Assembly: GCA_029215795.1 (NCBI GenBank)
Contig: JARDYH010000002.1
Span: forward strand, 129,711,001-129,775,000
DNA: 64,000 nt
Direction of reading: 5' to 3'
Source: Anniella stebbinsi
Lineage: Eukaryota; Chordata; Lepidosauria; Squamata; Anniellidae
The translations under genes and the position numbers were made by a program. How positions within the stretch are numbered: position 1 is the first letter of the stretch; every line of letters begins with the position of its first letter. The notes under the pieces were generated by a model that did not search any database, was not told the origin of the DNA, and was given only the letters and a program-made list of their open reading frames with translations. Below are positions 20,108 to 31,834 of this stretch, piece after piece.

Positions 20108-22402
20108 TGCAGGTGAAAGTGGGAAATAACGAGACGAGACAACTGTATACGGTATCCAATTCGGGCCACATTTATTGAAGATCTGCAAAGGGAAACTGGG
20201 TGGGCCCTAAACTACACCAGCAACTAGCTAGGCGTTTTTATATCGGGCGAAGCATCCTATGTCTGGCGAAAGGCGTCACATGATCACCACACCCAGGCCA
20301 TACCCCTTTTGGGGAAGGTAGACCGACCCCATGCCACTCACCCCCATGCTGCATGATTCCGGTTGGAGTGACGAGAGTCCACCTAACAGGTGGCCTTATC
20401 CTCCACACTGGTGCCGCACGACTCCCAGCGGAAGGCCTCAGGTACCACCTGTCACCAAACAACAGTGCCACAGAATGATCACCATCCCTTTCCTCTAAGC
20501 ATACCTGCCCTAACAGCCTAAACCAAATGTGACCAAATTAACCAAGATCAGGATATTATAATTAGGGATGTGCACTGGATCGGACCCGATCCACAATCCG
20601 AGTCCGGTCCAGTGGGAAATCGGATAAATTATCCAATTTCCGATCCGACAGCTGGATCGGCCGATCCAATCCGAACCGGTCCGAAAAGGCTCCGAACCAG
20701 TTCGGCGGATCGGCGGGCGCCCACTGGCGCCCACCGCCGCTTCCATTGGCGGGCGCCAGCGGGCGCCCGCCGATGAAAGTGGACAGCGGGGGGGGGAGGA
20801 GGGGGGCGCTTACCTTTCCGGCCCGTCCACTTCCGTCCGGCGCCGGCAGCTACTACCAGCGGGCTCCGCGGCCTGCTCCAGGGTGACGCACCGGGTGATG
20901 TCATCACCCGGTGCGCTACTCTAGAGCAGGCCGCGGAGCTCACTGGTAGTAGCCGCCGGCGCCGAACGGGAGCGGACGGGCTGGGAAGGTAAGCAGGGGG
21001 CGTGCGGAGGGGAGGAGGGGGGCCCTTACCTTCCCGGCCCGTCCGCTCCCGTCCGGCGCCGGCGGCTACTACCAGCGGGCTCCGCGGCCTACTCCAGGGT
21101 GGCGCGCCGGGTCATGTCATCACCCGGTGCGCTACTCTAGAGCAGGCCGCGGAGCCCGCTGGTAGTAGCCGCCGGCGCCGGACGGGAGCGGACAGGCCGG
21201 GAAGGTAAGCAGGGGGCGCGTGGAGGGGAGGAGGAGGCGCACAGAGGGGAGGAGGGGGGCCCTTACCTTTCCGGCCCGTCCGCTCCCGTCCGGCGCCGGC
21301 GGCTACTACCAGCAGGCTCCGCGGCCTACTCCAGGGTGGCGCGCCGGGTGATGTCATCACCCGGCGCGCTATTCTAGAGCAGGCCGCGGAGCCCGCTGGT
21401 AGTAGCCGCCGGCGCCGGACGGGAGCGGACGGGCTGGGAAGGTAAGCAGGAGGTGCGTGGAGGGGAGGAGGGGGCGCGCGGAGGGGGGGAGGGGGGCCCT
21501 TACCTTTCCGGCCCGTCCGCTCCCGTCCGGCACCGGCGGCTACTACCAGCGGGCTCCGCGGCCTGCTCCAGGGTGGCGCGCCGGGTAATCACCCGGCGCG
21601 CTACTCGAGAGCAAGCCGCAAAGCCGGCTGGCGGTAGCCGCCGGCGCCAGACGGGAGCGAACGGCCCTAAAAGGTAAGCAGTGGCGGGGAAGGGGGCTTA
21701 CCCCCCCCCCGGAGCCGTCCGCTTCTATCCGCTGGCGCCCGCGGGCGCCAGCGGATGGAAGCGGACGGCCCCAGGGGGGGTAGGGAGCGCGGGGGAGGGG
21801 GCTTACCTGCCGGGGCCGTCCACAGCGGACGGCCCCGGGGGGGAGGGAGTTAGGCCCCCCCTCACCCACCCACCGCCATTTTTTCCTCATAGACTTGCAT
21901 TGCAATGCAAGTCTATGGGGAAAAAAATGGCGGCCGATCCAAAATTTTTCGATGTTTGGATCGGGATCGTACTCGATCCGGTCCGGGGGGGCTCCGATTT
22001 TGTCCGAACCGATCCGTGACAAAATTGGAGGTCCCGATCCGGGTCCCGATCCGATCCGGGGGGTCCGTGCACACCCCTAATTATAATTCCTAAGACACTC
22101 TCTCCCCACTTACAGTGTGTAGGCGAAAAAACACATAGCCCAGGCCAATCAGACTATGTGCCAAAAATTCCTACTCGGCCCCCAATAGGGCAACCAGTTA
22201 AAACCCACACTGTATAAAGGCAGGGAGGGAGGGAGGGAGCCGCACTTCAAAGAGCCTGTAGGGCTGGGTGCAGCTGCCTTATATAAGTGCAGCCACTCAG
22301 CCCGTTGGCGCCAAATATGCACCAATGGGGAGAGAGCATGTCTCTTCTCCCCCGCCTGCAACTTCCTCCCCGCGGCCAGTGCCAGGACGTGGTGGAAGGG
22401 CA
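20108..22402 (-). mobile_element. LTR inserted in CR1 (about 770 bp without the nested element)
   Basis: The inserted DNA starts TGCCCTTCC and ends TTTCACCTGCA on the minus strand, i.e. TG...CA. It has a promoter-like GATATAAAAACG (TATA at about 20236-20243) and, 60-70 bases later, AATAAA (20171-20176), the usual U3-R order. No internal coding region or second LTR is present, so it is a solo LTR of an LTR retrotransposon or endogenous retrovirus. The duplication is unclear because the target is a T/C-rich run. The hAT-like element at 20563-22079 lies inside it. Confidence 0.6.
20563..22079. mobile_element. hAT-like element, 1517 bp, CpG-rich palindromic interior, exact 8-bp duplication
   Basis: Ends TAGGGATGTGCAC and GTGCACACCCCTA are inverted. 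ATTATAAT flanks both sides (20555-20562 and 22080-22087). Just inside each end are CGGATC/GATCCG-type words (20578-20690 and 21950-22065). The interior holds four palindromic units centred near 20901, 21118, 21354 and 21586, then two palindromes about 21715-21770 and 21800-21840, and a hairpin at 21872-21934 around TTGCATTGCAATGCAA. Open frames here reflect GC richness, not genes; no transposase is present. Confidence 0.8.
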
Positions 22403-23600
22403 TTTTTTTCCCTTTTTGAAGATAGGGACATTAGTCCTCCTCCAGTTGTCTGGCACTTCACCTATCTTCCATGATTTCGCAAAGATAGTAGACAGTGGTT
22501 CTGAGAGTTATTCTGCCAGCTCCTTTATTACTCTAGGATGCAGTTCGTTGGGCTCTGGAGATTTGAACTCATTCAAAGAAATTAGGTGTTCCTTGACCAT
22601 TTGTTTCTCAATCTCAAACTGCAATCCTTCGTTCAGATTGTACTACACTTTTGCCGGGGGGGGGGGTAGGAATTGAGACTCTTCTTTGGCCTTTTCTTTG
22701 TCATCTGTTATCAATTTGCCATCCTCATTAAGCACCTGAACCACCATTTCTTTCCTCTGTCTTTTACTATGCACATACCCGAAGAAAGCTTTTTTGGTTG
22801 CTTTTAGCATCCCTCGCTAGCCTCAGCTCATTCTCAGCTTTAGCCTTCCTGACGCCATGCTTGCACTTCTGTACTACCTGCCATTACTCTTCTTCCACTT
22901 CCTATATGTATCCTTTTTTGTTTTCAGGTCATCTCTAAGCTTTTTGTGGAGCCACATTGGTTTCTTCTCTTGTCTTCTATCTTTTTTCCTTGTTGGGATT
23001 GTTTGTAATTTTGCCTTTAGAATTTCCTTTTTAAAAAACTCCCACCCGTCTCGGGACTCCTTTTCTCATTAGGGCCACTTGCCATGGGACCTTACATGTC
23101 ATAGTTCTGAGTTTATTAAAATCAGCTTTCCTAAAATCTAGAGTATGTGTATGGCTACACTCAGCTTTTGCTTCCTATAAAATCAAGAACTCAACTATGA
23201 TCTGGTCACTTTCCCCCAAATTTCCCGTAACTGCCACTTTGTCCATTAAGTCATCCCTATTGGTCAGTATCAAGACAAGGATAGCCGATCCTCTAATTTC
23301 TTCCTCCACTTTCTGTAAGAGAAAGTTATCAGCCACACACGTCTGGAATTTCTTGGAAGGGCCACTTTGGGCAGAATTTGTCTCCCAACAGATATCGGCT
23401 TAATCAAAGTCTCCCACCAGTTTTTTTTAAAAAAATTACTTCCTTTTGTACCTTTCATCAGCAGCTTGAATGGAAGAAATCAGGGGGTCAATCTTTTTAC
23501 CAACTGGAGTTAACAATATTGTCCTCTGCTACTGTCTGCTGGAAAGGGCCATGCTACAGAGGTACAAAAGCCAGTAACCTGAGGCCTAAACACAATTAAT
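22403..23600 (-). mobile_element. CR1 LINE, 5' part (split copy)
   Basis: Continuation of the CR1 at 18730-20107. On the minus strand 23460-23270 corresponds to the end of the endonuclease region (SVGRQILPKVALPRNSRRVW, VADNFLL-like). The segment ends at 22403 with CTTCAAAAAGGGAAAAAAA, the start of the PIFKKG motif. The 5' limit near 23600 is approximate. Confidence 0.8.
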
Positions 23601-24039
23601 TATTACATCAAATGATCTCCAGCTTCCTGAATATTAAAATGATTTTATTTCTGTTCTCCACCTACCACAGAGCAGCAGCTGGGTGTCATGTTTTTAAAAA
23701 ATGTTTGTTTCTTCATCGCAATGATCCAAAGGACAATTGTGGGTGCCACTTGAAACCATCACAGCATCCGTTTGAACCTCATTTAAATGCCTGCAACTTC
23801 CTCCCGGTTACCATCTGAAGAACCTGACCATGATGCACGGCTCTAGGACTTCAACAACATGTCAGCCTTTTTTCACCCTTCCTCTTCCCTTACTCCAACC
23901 TGCTTTAGGTAACATCATGCCTGGAGGTGTTGCTAGGTAACCGAAAGGTTAGAGGCCCAATCATTCTGTGTTAGCACTAATGGCAGCCATGCAGGGGGGA
24001 TGGAGGGGTTGCAGTTCCCTTGAAAATTGCCCCCTACGT

Positions 24040-24470
24040 TGCTATTAAGCTGAGTAGGAGGGAGGAGCTAGAGCTGTGTGCAAAAGTCCTTTCAAAATTC
24101 TCCACCCTATTTGTGGGCAGAAAAACTAGGCAGAAGGAGGGAAATTTCACCAAACCTCTCCAGGGAGAGGATACATTCTTAAAAAGTTTAACACAGATAG
24201 GGGCCATTATGGGTAGGGGTTGAAGCACAGCCTTTTTTCCTTTTTGAAAGGGCTTTGGAGTTTGTTTGTTTGGGTTTGTCCTACCCCTGCAAGTGGCAAT
24301 AGCACCAACTGTGCTGGCAGGCTGCCCCCCATTTTGTATCCACCACTGGAGCAGGTGTGAGGGGGGCATTGCTGTGTCCCACTCCAAGAAAGAGGTGGAG
24401 CTAGTATTATGCCTAAATCTCTCCTCCGAATGCCTGGAAGTTTTCTCCTGCCTCATTCACAGGGTCTTTT
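24040..24470 (-). repeat. Interspersed repeat family X, copy 2
   Basis: Reverse-complement relative of 3400-3720. Extends beyond that copy on the AAGAAAGAGGTGGAGCTAG side, a stretch that also resembles 12995-13015. Confidence 0.6.
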
Positions 24471-24714
24471 ATAATGTATTTTAAAATCTGGATTGGGAGC
24501 AACTATAAACATAGGGCCAAACTGCACCGTATGTGTGATTACTTCTCCTGAAAGGGCTTCCCACCATCAGGACAAGCAGTTACCAGAGGCTGAATCTTAA
24601 GTGGAGTACTGGTAGGAGTGAAGGAGCTGCTTAATTCTTTTTCTGCTAGACACTTGGCCTCTAAATAAATAAATAAATAAACCCTTTACCCACTGTTTGC
24701 CACCCAATAGGGGA

Positions 24715-24880
24715 GCATGACCATGTGTCACATTTTACAGAGGACTATCCTCTATTTGAAGAGATGTCAGAAGAGCAGTCGGTTTGAAGGTGTCCTCTAT
24801 TTGACATGCTCGTCCAGGGAAAGTCTAATTTAAAGTCAACGAACCATAAGGAGGAAGAGCGTTGAAGTTGCCTATCAACA
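24715..24880 (+). repeat. Interspersed repeat family V, copy 1
   Basis: CATGTGTCACATTTTACAGA, GGACTATCCTCTATTTGAAG and TTGAAGGTGTCCTCTATTTG also occur, inverted, at 36290-36385, and in part at 39650-39745. Contains its own inverted repeat (AGAGGACTATCCTCT). Confidence 0.55.
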
Positions 24881-26207
24881 GTTAGCATCTTTGTGACAGA
24901 CTAAGCTGGCATGTAGGTCATCTAGTGAACAATCCTATGGGTTGCACCATCATTGGATGGGAACCTCCCACCTTGAGACTTCAGAGTATCCAATGCCAGG
25001 CTGCTGCCAGTAGGGCAAGAGGAGCGAAAGAGGTGATTTCCACCTCTTCATCCTAATTTGTTCGCTTGTTTTCCTCTAGATGGGCTTCTGAGCCCATATA
25101 GAGGGGGTACGCTAGAAGGGGCAGGACTGGGGCTGCAGAGGACATATGATTTCTTGTGCTCTCCTAGTCCATATTCCCCACTATGAACAGACGTATTGTA
25201 AGTCTACTTAAACTCTAATTGTTGAAAATATTACGTCGTCTGCAAGTTGGTGGAAGGGGGCAGTGTGGCAGTTAATTAGTTCGTGGGAATTTAGGTCATA
25301 GCTAGCATTAGGATCTCTATAGCCTGCAGGTTGGTTTCCTGTGATTTGTTTCTTTTGCTCCTCCACTTCGTCCTCTCCCTGCCTGCTCTCTTTCTCTCTC
25401 TGACCTCCTCCATTGCTCTCTCGCTCATGCCAGTGTAATGGAGCACAAAACAGTCTGATCAAAGTCTTTCTTTGAATGTCTACGCTGTACCTGCAGATTA
25501 TATACAAGAACATTGTGAGTAAACTATTTTACTTTTCTAAAGAAGGGTGTGGTCTCCTTTTTAGCCTTGGGTGCATGTGGCACCGGTAAACACTCATTCT
25601 GTTCGGCCATCATTACTTTTTTCTCTCTGCTGCCTGCCTTTCTAACAGGAGGCATGGATACTAAATAAGTCCCATCAGTTATGATTTCTAATCTGCATCT
25701 CTACATCTAAATTAGCATATGCACATTTTATGCAAATGTCTCTTTCCCCCACCCCTTTTTGGTGATGCACTTCCTCTTCTTTGGTGATGCGTTAACTGGC
25801 CGCTCTACTTGGGGGAAGAGTCATCGTGAGCAGACCAGCAGGTGGGAGGGAAACAGTCTTTCCTTCATCCTTACTAGTCCCCCCACCAAAACACACACAC
25901 ACACGACAAAATAGCATGAGTCTATGGGAACCAAATTGTTTGGCCGTGGCTTCTCTTTTCCCACAGTAAAGCACAGGTCTAGCCATGTTCCAATTCCATT
26001 AGGACACCCACAAGGAGTTTTTCCTCTCCTTTGGTTTTCTGCCTCAATTCCGATGCAAAACATTTTTAGGGAAGTTGGGGGGGGGGGGAATGAACTAAAA
26101 AAATGCAACCAAAATCCTGGGAAAATACTATGCTCTCCTATTCTACACATATACAAACACATATACACACACATTCCTGCAGTCACCTTTTTTTCTTCTT
26201 TGTATCA

Positions 26208-26208
<1 letters not shown>
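24881..26208. other. Gene-free stretch, nothing recognised
   Basis: No exon, RNA gene or classified repeat recognised. Short simple tracts only (CACACACA near 25892, poly-G near 26080). Confidence 0.4.

Positions 26209-26250
<42 letters not shown>
26209..26250. repeat. (ATT)n microsatellite
   Basis: About 14 units, with no R4 sequence beside it. Confidence 0.9.
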
Positions 26251-26251
<1 letters not shown>

Positions 26252-27529
26252 CTAACAAATACAGGATTGAACAGAGCTCACCTGGTATTTTTTTAAAAAA
26301 ACATACTGTAATTTCTCAGGGAAACACTCTGTGAAAAGCAGGCCATATATCGTGGCCCAGGAATATGTAACTGTCGTTCCTGCAGCCATGCAAAACATCT
26401 GTGACCTCGCACAGAGGTCATCTCCGTAATCACGTTTCTCTTTACTTTTAAAGAAATGCCAGGCCATTTTTTACACAAGACTTATGACAGGGTGCTGTTT
26501 ATTGTATCACAAAGCCACTATAACTCCACCATAAGGAAAGTGCTCTTATTTGGAGAATATATATCTTTCTGACTAGCAGTAAAGATGAAAATTAAGAAGA
26601 GACTTTTTTTCCACCAAGGTCAAGAGTGTCTCCTTTAATAATTCTGACATCTTCTGTGGAGCTGAAAACAGAGTTGCTCCTCAGGGCCCTGGCCAAACCA
26701 ATTAAAACTCTGGGACTTTTAACAATAAAAGATGGGTCCCAATTGACGCACCCCTCTCTGCCACATTAAGCCGCGACCTGTGCAATTTTGGAAGGTTGGA
26801 ATTCTGAAAGCTGATCCAAGTTTCTTGGCTAACCTCGGACAGCTGAATGTTCCAGAACTAAAAACAGGTATCTGAATTCCTCGGAATGTCAAAAATGAAG
26901 ATGATGTACCGCTTGAACTCTGCTCTAAACGTTTTAGAGTTCATATGACCATAACCCACTCTGGGGCAGACGCAGGCGGTGGTAAGAGGCAGAGTCAAAA
27001 TTTGGATCAAGGTTTGAATGTCATTCTTTGGCTTCAATTTACAGAGAGAAAAAGACGCTGTACACTTGAAGCCTGACAACAAATATTTAACTAGCTGTTT
27101 CAAATCACTCTGAATTAAAAGCCTTGCATTTAGCAACTTGCCTGGTTGCCATACATGACCACAAGTTCCATGGAGGTGAAGGCATCAAATTCAATGCAGG
27201 CAAGTGAGCAAACTGGTGTAAGAGGGACAGATTGCTCCATCCCTCCTCTGCCAGCCCAGTTGTTTCCCTGCTACACACAGAAGGAAGAACCATCTCAGGG
27301 CTGAAGCTGAGCCAAAGTGTGCCTGAATCTGGAGTGGTACCAGATCGGGCCGAGGCACCCCAAAGATGCACCCCAAAGATGAACCCTTGGTGTGACCCAG
27401 CATGGCTCTTCTTACGTTCTTATATTGTATTACAATATGCTCCATCTTTCTTCTTCCATCATGGTGTTCAATGCAGATGAGATTACCAGGTATTCACCCT
27501 TTCCAGCATCGATCAGGGCCAGACCTGTT
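26251..27529. other. Gene-free stretch, nothing recognised
   Basis: Apparently unique sequence. Short open frames have no family resemblance and lack splice context. Confidence 0.4.
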
Positions 27530-27710
27530 CAGCTTCAGCACAGTGGCTTCTTCCAGTGCCTTCTGACCATCCCATTATTATTAGTTCCTTCTGGTCAGAT
27601 GGTTGGGACAAGCATTTGCCACTGATGCTTTTGAATGGTAAAGGCTATCTCGCCTTGGCAGGGAACAGACTAGATTATCCAGTGGGGCTCTTCCAGCTCT
27701 GTGATTCCAT
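27530..27710 (+). mobile_element. Old CR1-like 3' end
   Basis: GGCAGGGAACAGACTAGATT, ATCCAGTGGGGCTCTTCCAG and CTCTGTGATTCCAT are the degenerate CR1 3' terminus. Confidence 0.5.
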
Positions 27711-28249
27711 TACACCTAATAGCATCAACAGATTTTCCTATAATTTGGCGTTCATATTTGTGTGTGCGAAGATGGAAGCCTAGAGTGCAGCTAGCATATG
27801 CTATGCTCTCTATTGAGGGCAATTATTAATTTCCCAGTGGGCACTCTTTTTAATGGTGGCTGACAAGTGTATGGGTTTCTTTATTTAGGGGTGGGGTGGG
27901 GGAGCCAGTGAGTCCTCATTCCTTTTATTTAAGGCACCATTTGACGTCTCTATCCAAACGAAGCTGCTGTTTCGCTGATTGCCCAGTGCCTAGCAGAACG
28001 TTGCCTTGGAATGCTGGGTTGGCCGGAAGGAAGAGGAGAGCAGTGATACTCCACCTTTTTTGCCTTCTGAGAGGACCCAAAATTGTGTGCGGGGGTGGGT
28101 GGGATATCTCTCACCCAGAATGGCCAGGTCCTTCAGGTCTGCTGCTAATCTGCTGTTAGGTTTTGGATGTCCTCTTTAGAAGGGCAGCTCCCAGCCCACA
28201 AGAGAACAATGAGATGTAAGGAAATTGAGCGGAACTCTACTAGGACTGG

Positions 28250-28430
28250 TCCAAGGCATTTTGTTGCCTGAGACGAAAGGACAAGATGGCACCCCCTCTC
28301 AGTCCATGAACAAAAACTGACTGGATCAGTGGTTGAATCCTTCTTCAACATTGGCAATGGGACAGCATTCTCCAGCATACCTGAAGGCAGCAGGCTAGCT
28401 TAGGGGGGCACAGGGCAGGTTGCATGACCC
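28250..28430 (-). repeat. Interspersed repeat family W, copy 2
   Basis: Same order of landmarks as 18450-18720: CATTTTGTTGCCTGAGACG, AATGGGACAGCATTCTCCAG, GCAGCAGGCTAGCTTAG. Confidence 0.55.
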
Positions 28431-28689
28431 CACAGCTCTCTCCTCCAACACTTTCCTGTTGCTGGAGGTGACCACTACCTAATGGTGCGAGGCAGGCAGG
28501 AGCAGGCAGAAAGACCATGAGGGCCTGCTCCAGCTGGAACCCCTCTCCCCCCACAGGGCTAACTGACAGCATGACCGTGTTGGGAAGAAGAAGGAACTGT
28601 TGGTCTGCCCTCCTTTGGGAGATGAGAGGGGGGAGCAGGGCCATCCCACCAGCCCTGCTGAACAGTCTCCTTCATTTCTTTTTTCCCTT

Positions 28690-28830
28690 TCTCCCCATCC
28701 CCTTTTCCTTGTGTGTTATGTCTTTTTTAGAATGTAAGCCTTAGGGCAAGGACTATCTTCTTTACTGATCAATTGTAAGCCACTCTTTTTGGCTGAGGGG
28801 TGGGATAAAAATACTATAAATAAATAAAGG
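28690..28830 (+). mobile_element. LINE 3' tail
   Basis: GAATGTAAGCCTTAGGGCAA, TTGTAAGCCACTCTTTTTGG and TGGGATAAAAATACTATAAA TAAATAAA tail. An L2/CR1-like 3' end. Confidence 0.55.
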
Positions 28831-29879
28831 TTGGGCTGACCCCAGATTATGTCCTGCAAGCCCAAAATACCCATCCAGAGAGGAAGTCCACCATTCATCT
28901 TTGATTGGGCCAGGAGCCTCCCTCGAGTGGAGGAAATCTATGTGCATACATTGGTATGTCAATACAGCTGAATGCAAGGACATATTATGAGGCTGGCCCA
29001 AATGCCCCCATCTTTCAGTGGCGGGGGTTAGATTGTCTGAACCCCCTTTTCTGGGAGGCCGGGGTCAACAGATGGTAAGGTGGTGTTTAATCCATGGCTT
29101 GCCTACAGTTTTTCTCCCCTTCCCTCTGGATGCTATTTCCATATCTCTTTCTTTTACATATTTCTTAAAAGGTTAAGACCTCGCCTTAAAAACCAAGGAG
29201 ACTAAAATAAAATGAAAGCCAAGCAGATATACAACATCGAAACAGACAACTTTAAAAAAAGGTTAAAAATAGTGGTGGGTAAATTTACCCCAAGTGAATT
29301 TCTTATTTATATAGAAAGTAACAAATTCATCCATGTGAGGTTGGGTGAGAGCGGTCCTTAAAAATGAAATCCCGTCCTGTGCACATGAGTTTTTGCGCAT
29401 ACACATTATCAAGGTGCATCTCAGGAGCTGCAGTTTGGAATCACATACTGTGGCATGGTGTCATTGGTTATGGGACACCTATCCAATGGGTTGTTTCAAT
29501 TTGGCCTGCCTCCATGGTGAAATCAGGTGATGTTTATTTGCCACCACCAATTGCTGGTATGGAAATGGACACGTAAAGTCCTCCTTGGAGCCAAAATGGC
29601 AGTGGCAGAAGCGATGACAATGAGGGAAGCAGCTAATGAGACTGCTTCAAGTATGCTTTGTTGGTGGGGTGGGGCAGTATAGGTGATCGGGTGACTGAAA
29701 ATTTAATGGGAGAATCTGCGTACTACTTTACTGCACATGCTCTGAAGTTCGCAATCAATTCTGAACTAAATACCGAATTTGTAATACATCAATCCAGGTG
29801 TGCTTCAAGGGTGAGCATTACGAACAGATGAGTTTCGACCAACGAGCTGACTAATTATGAAATCTGGTGGCATCACTAG

Positions 29880-30115
29880 TTAAAGCCAAGCCCAAATCAC
29901 CAAACCAAAACTCAACGGAAGGAAGAAAACAACAATAAGGCCTACTACTAACATCCAAGCTGCTGCCAACTCCCCAAGTGCCTTCCTAAAGAGCCATCTT
30001 TTCACCAAACAGCAAAAACCAGGCAATGGCAAAGCCAAGCTGGCTGTCTTAGGCAGGGCATGCCATAGCAAAGGTACCGCAACCAAAAAGCTCCTGTCTT
30101 TCATACTGATTGAAC
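29880..30115 (-). mobile_element. L2-like LINE, C-terminal coding fragment
   Basis: Minus-strand frame DRSFLVAVPLLWHALPKTAS and LVKRWLFRKALGELA resembles the L2-like C terminus (R.FSVAVP.LWN.LP...LK..LFR.AF). Similar in kind to 10290-10560 and 51035-51180. Confidence 0.5.
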
Positions 30116-30934
30116 TTCAGAAGGAACATGTTGATCTGGGGGTGGGGGAGTGTATGAGAGAAAGTTTCATGTCCTTGATGGATTGAAAAGCAATTTAGGG
30201 GAGGGGGTGAGACTGGCCCTTCAAAATGACCAAAGGAAATACCATTAAATGCTATTAGCTTATTATCCCCTGGATAGACAGGTCTTTGCATTTATCCATA
30301 CATGAACCCACATATTTCTTTCTCTGTCTGGATTTGGAGTAGCCTCTCCTTGCATGAGGTGGGAGGGAGGCAAAGCAGCTACCAGAGGAAGTTCATTTGA
30401 GACACCACACAATATAATAACACAAGAATGGAGGAGGAGGAGGAGGAGAAGGCAAGGGGGTGTAGAGGAGGGGGGAATCTTCATCCAATTTTCTAACCCA
30501 AATTAAATCAAGAACTTTCATAATTAGTTTTTACTCCAGAGACCTCTAGCGAGAAATGAAAGAACTGAACGAGTCATAAAGTAAACTGCTCTCCTTCTTT
30601 CATTAATATTTGCTCCCAAATGCAGGCCAAATAAATCTAGCACAAGAAACAAGGAGCTCTAAAATAGATGGGTTGGTGGGTGTTTGGGTTCATGCCACCC
30701 TTTTCAACTCCAGGACTCGTATTTCCTTTCACCTTTAGATCTTTGTCACAGGTGGAGTGGGAGAACCATCCCCTCTTGAAGGTGTACTTTCTCTGGACAT
30801 CTGTCTACCTCGGGCATCTGAGACTGAAAATCCCTGCAGAGCCTACATGGTCCCTGTTTACTGGTCCACTTTCCTCACATGGATGATTTTGCGCACCTTC
30901 CGACACTTCACTGATTGAAATGGGGATATTTATT
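30116..30934. other. Gene-free stretch
   Basis: Contains a (GGA)n tract at about 30428-30450. No gene or named repeat is recognised. Confidence 0.4.
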
Positions 30935-31330
30935 TTATTTTATTTATTAAAAACATTTCTTAAATGCCTTTCAGGGCAAAAGCTCTCCCAAGGCGGCAAA
31001 CAGTATACACATTAAAAAAGCAATAAAAACACAGGAAGTAAAATATCAATTAAAACAATAAAAGTTAACATTAAAAACTAGTAATAAAACAGCAAGTAAT
31101 AAAACAGCAAGGGCAACAGCCGCAAAACAGTATTCCATTATGAAAAGGCCATAGTTAAATAAAACATTTTTAAGGCCTTCTTAAAAGCCTGTAAAGGATG
31201 GTGCATGGCAGATTGTTGGTGGGAGTTTGTTCCACAGGTGTGGGGCCACAGCTGAGAAGGCCCTTTCCCGTGTGGAGACCCACCTAATATCTCTCACTAG
31301 TGGGAGATATCTCTCACAAGTTGCACAGAT
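30935..31330 (-). mobile_element. L2-like LINE 3' end
   Basis: On the minus strand: GAGAAGGGCC-type coding end (GGGAAAGGGCCTTCTCAGCTG), long A/T-rich 3' UTR and TTTGCCGCCTTGGGAGAGCT followed by (AAAT)n. One of the longer tails in the window. Confidence 0.6.
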
Positions 31331-31639
31331 TCTGCAAAGCTTGTTTTTACTTTTGAGGGGACTTGTGCATTGTGCATTAACAAAAAGCTCACTTGCGCTA
31401 ATGCACAGTTGTGCTAAGCACTAGCATGCCTTCACATTTGCGCAAGTGGAACAAAATTCTTGTACATCCCTTAAAAAAGTGAATTCCGATTCCATCAATG
31501 AGTGGACGACGGAACAAAAGAGATGTCTGATGATTCACAAAACCCAAACATCTCTAATCAACACCTCCCTCTCTCTCTTTCTTAAGATCACCACCCACAT
31601 TCTCTCTCTCTCCATGACCACCTCTCTCTTTCTAGCCTA

Positions 31640-31830
31640 TCACCACCACTACCACTTGCTATATCATCAAGTCCAGCACTCTGTTCGCAGTGGCCAACCA
31701 ACTTTCAACCAAGGAACCATGAGCAAGACATGGTGCAACAGCACCCTCCCACCCAACACTAGTGTATACAGGCTTACTGGGTCTGGTACCGGAGTTAGCA
31801 CATAGCCATCGGGACTAGTAGTCATTGATA
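31640..31830 (+). mobile_element. SINE-like repeat (GTGGCCAACCA family), copy 1
   Basis: AGTCCAGCACTCTGTTCGCA, GTGGCCAACCAACTTTCAAC, TGCAACAGCACCCTCCCACC and AGCACATAGCCATCGGGACT. Same family as 38965-39195. Confidence 0.55.
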
Positions 31831-31834
31831 GCCT

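Noticed and set aside
20790..21700. CRISPR-like or satellite array
   Set aside because: The repeats are palindromic units inside a transposon with terminal repeats and a target duplication, in a vertebrate genome.
20510..22022. Several open frames of 60-159 codons on both strands, arginine/proline/glycine-rich
   Set aside because: They are a by-product of the CpG-rich palindromic array, which has few stops in any frame.
26858..27136. Minus-strand frame (92 codons) as a host exon
   Set aside because: No recognised motif; the flanks do not show a matching acceptor/donor pair.
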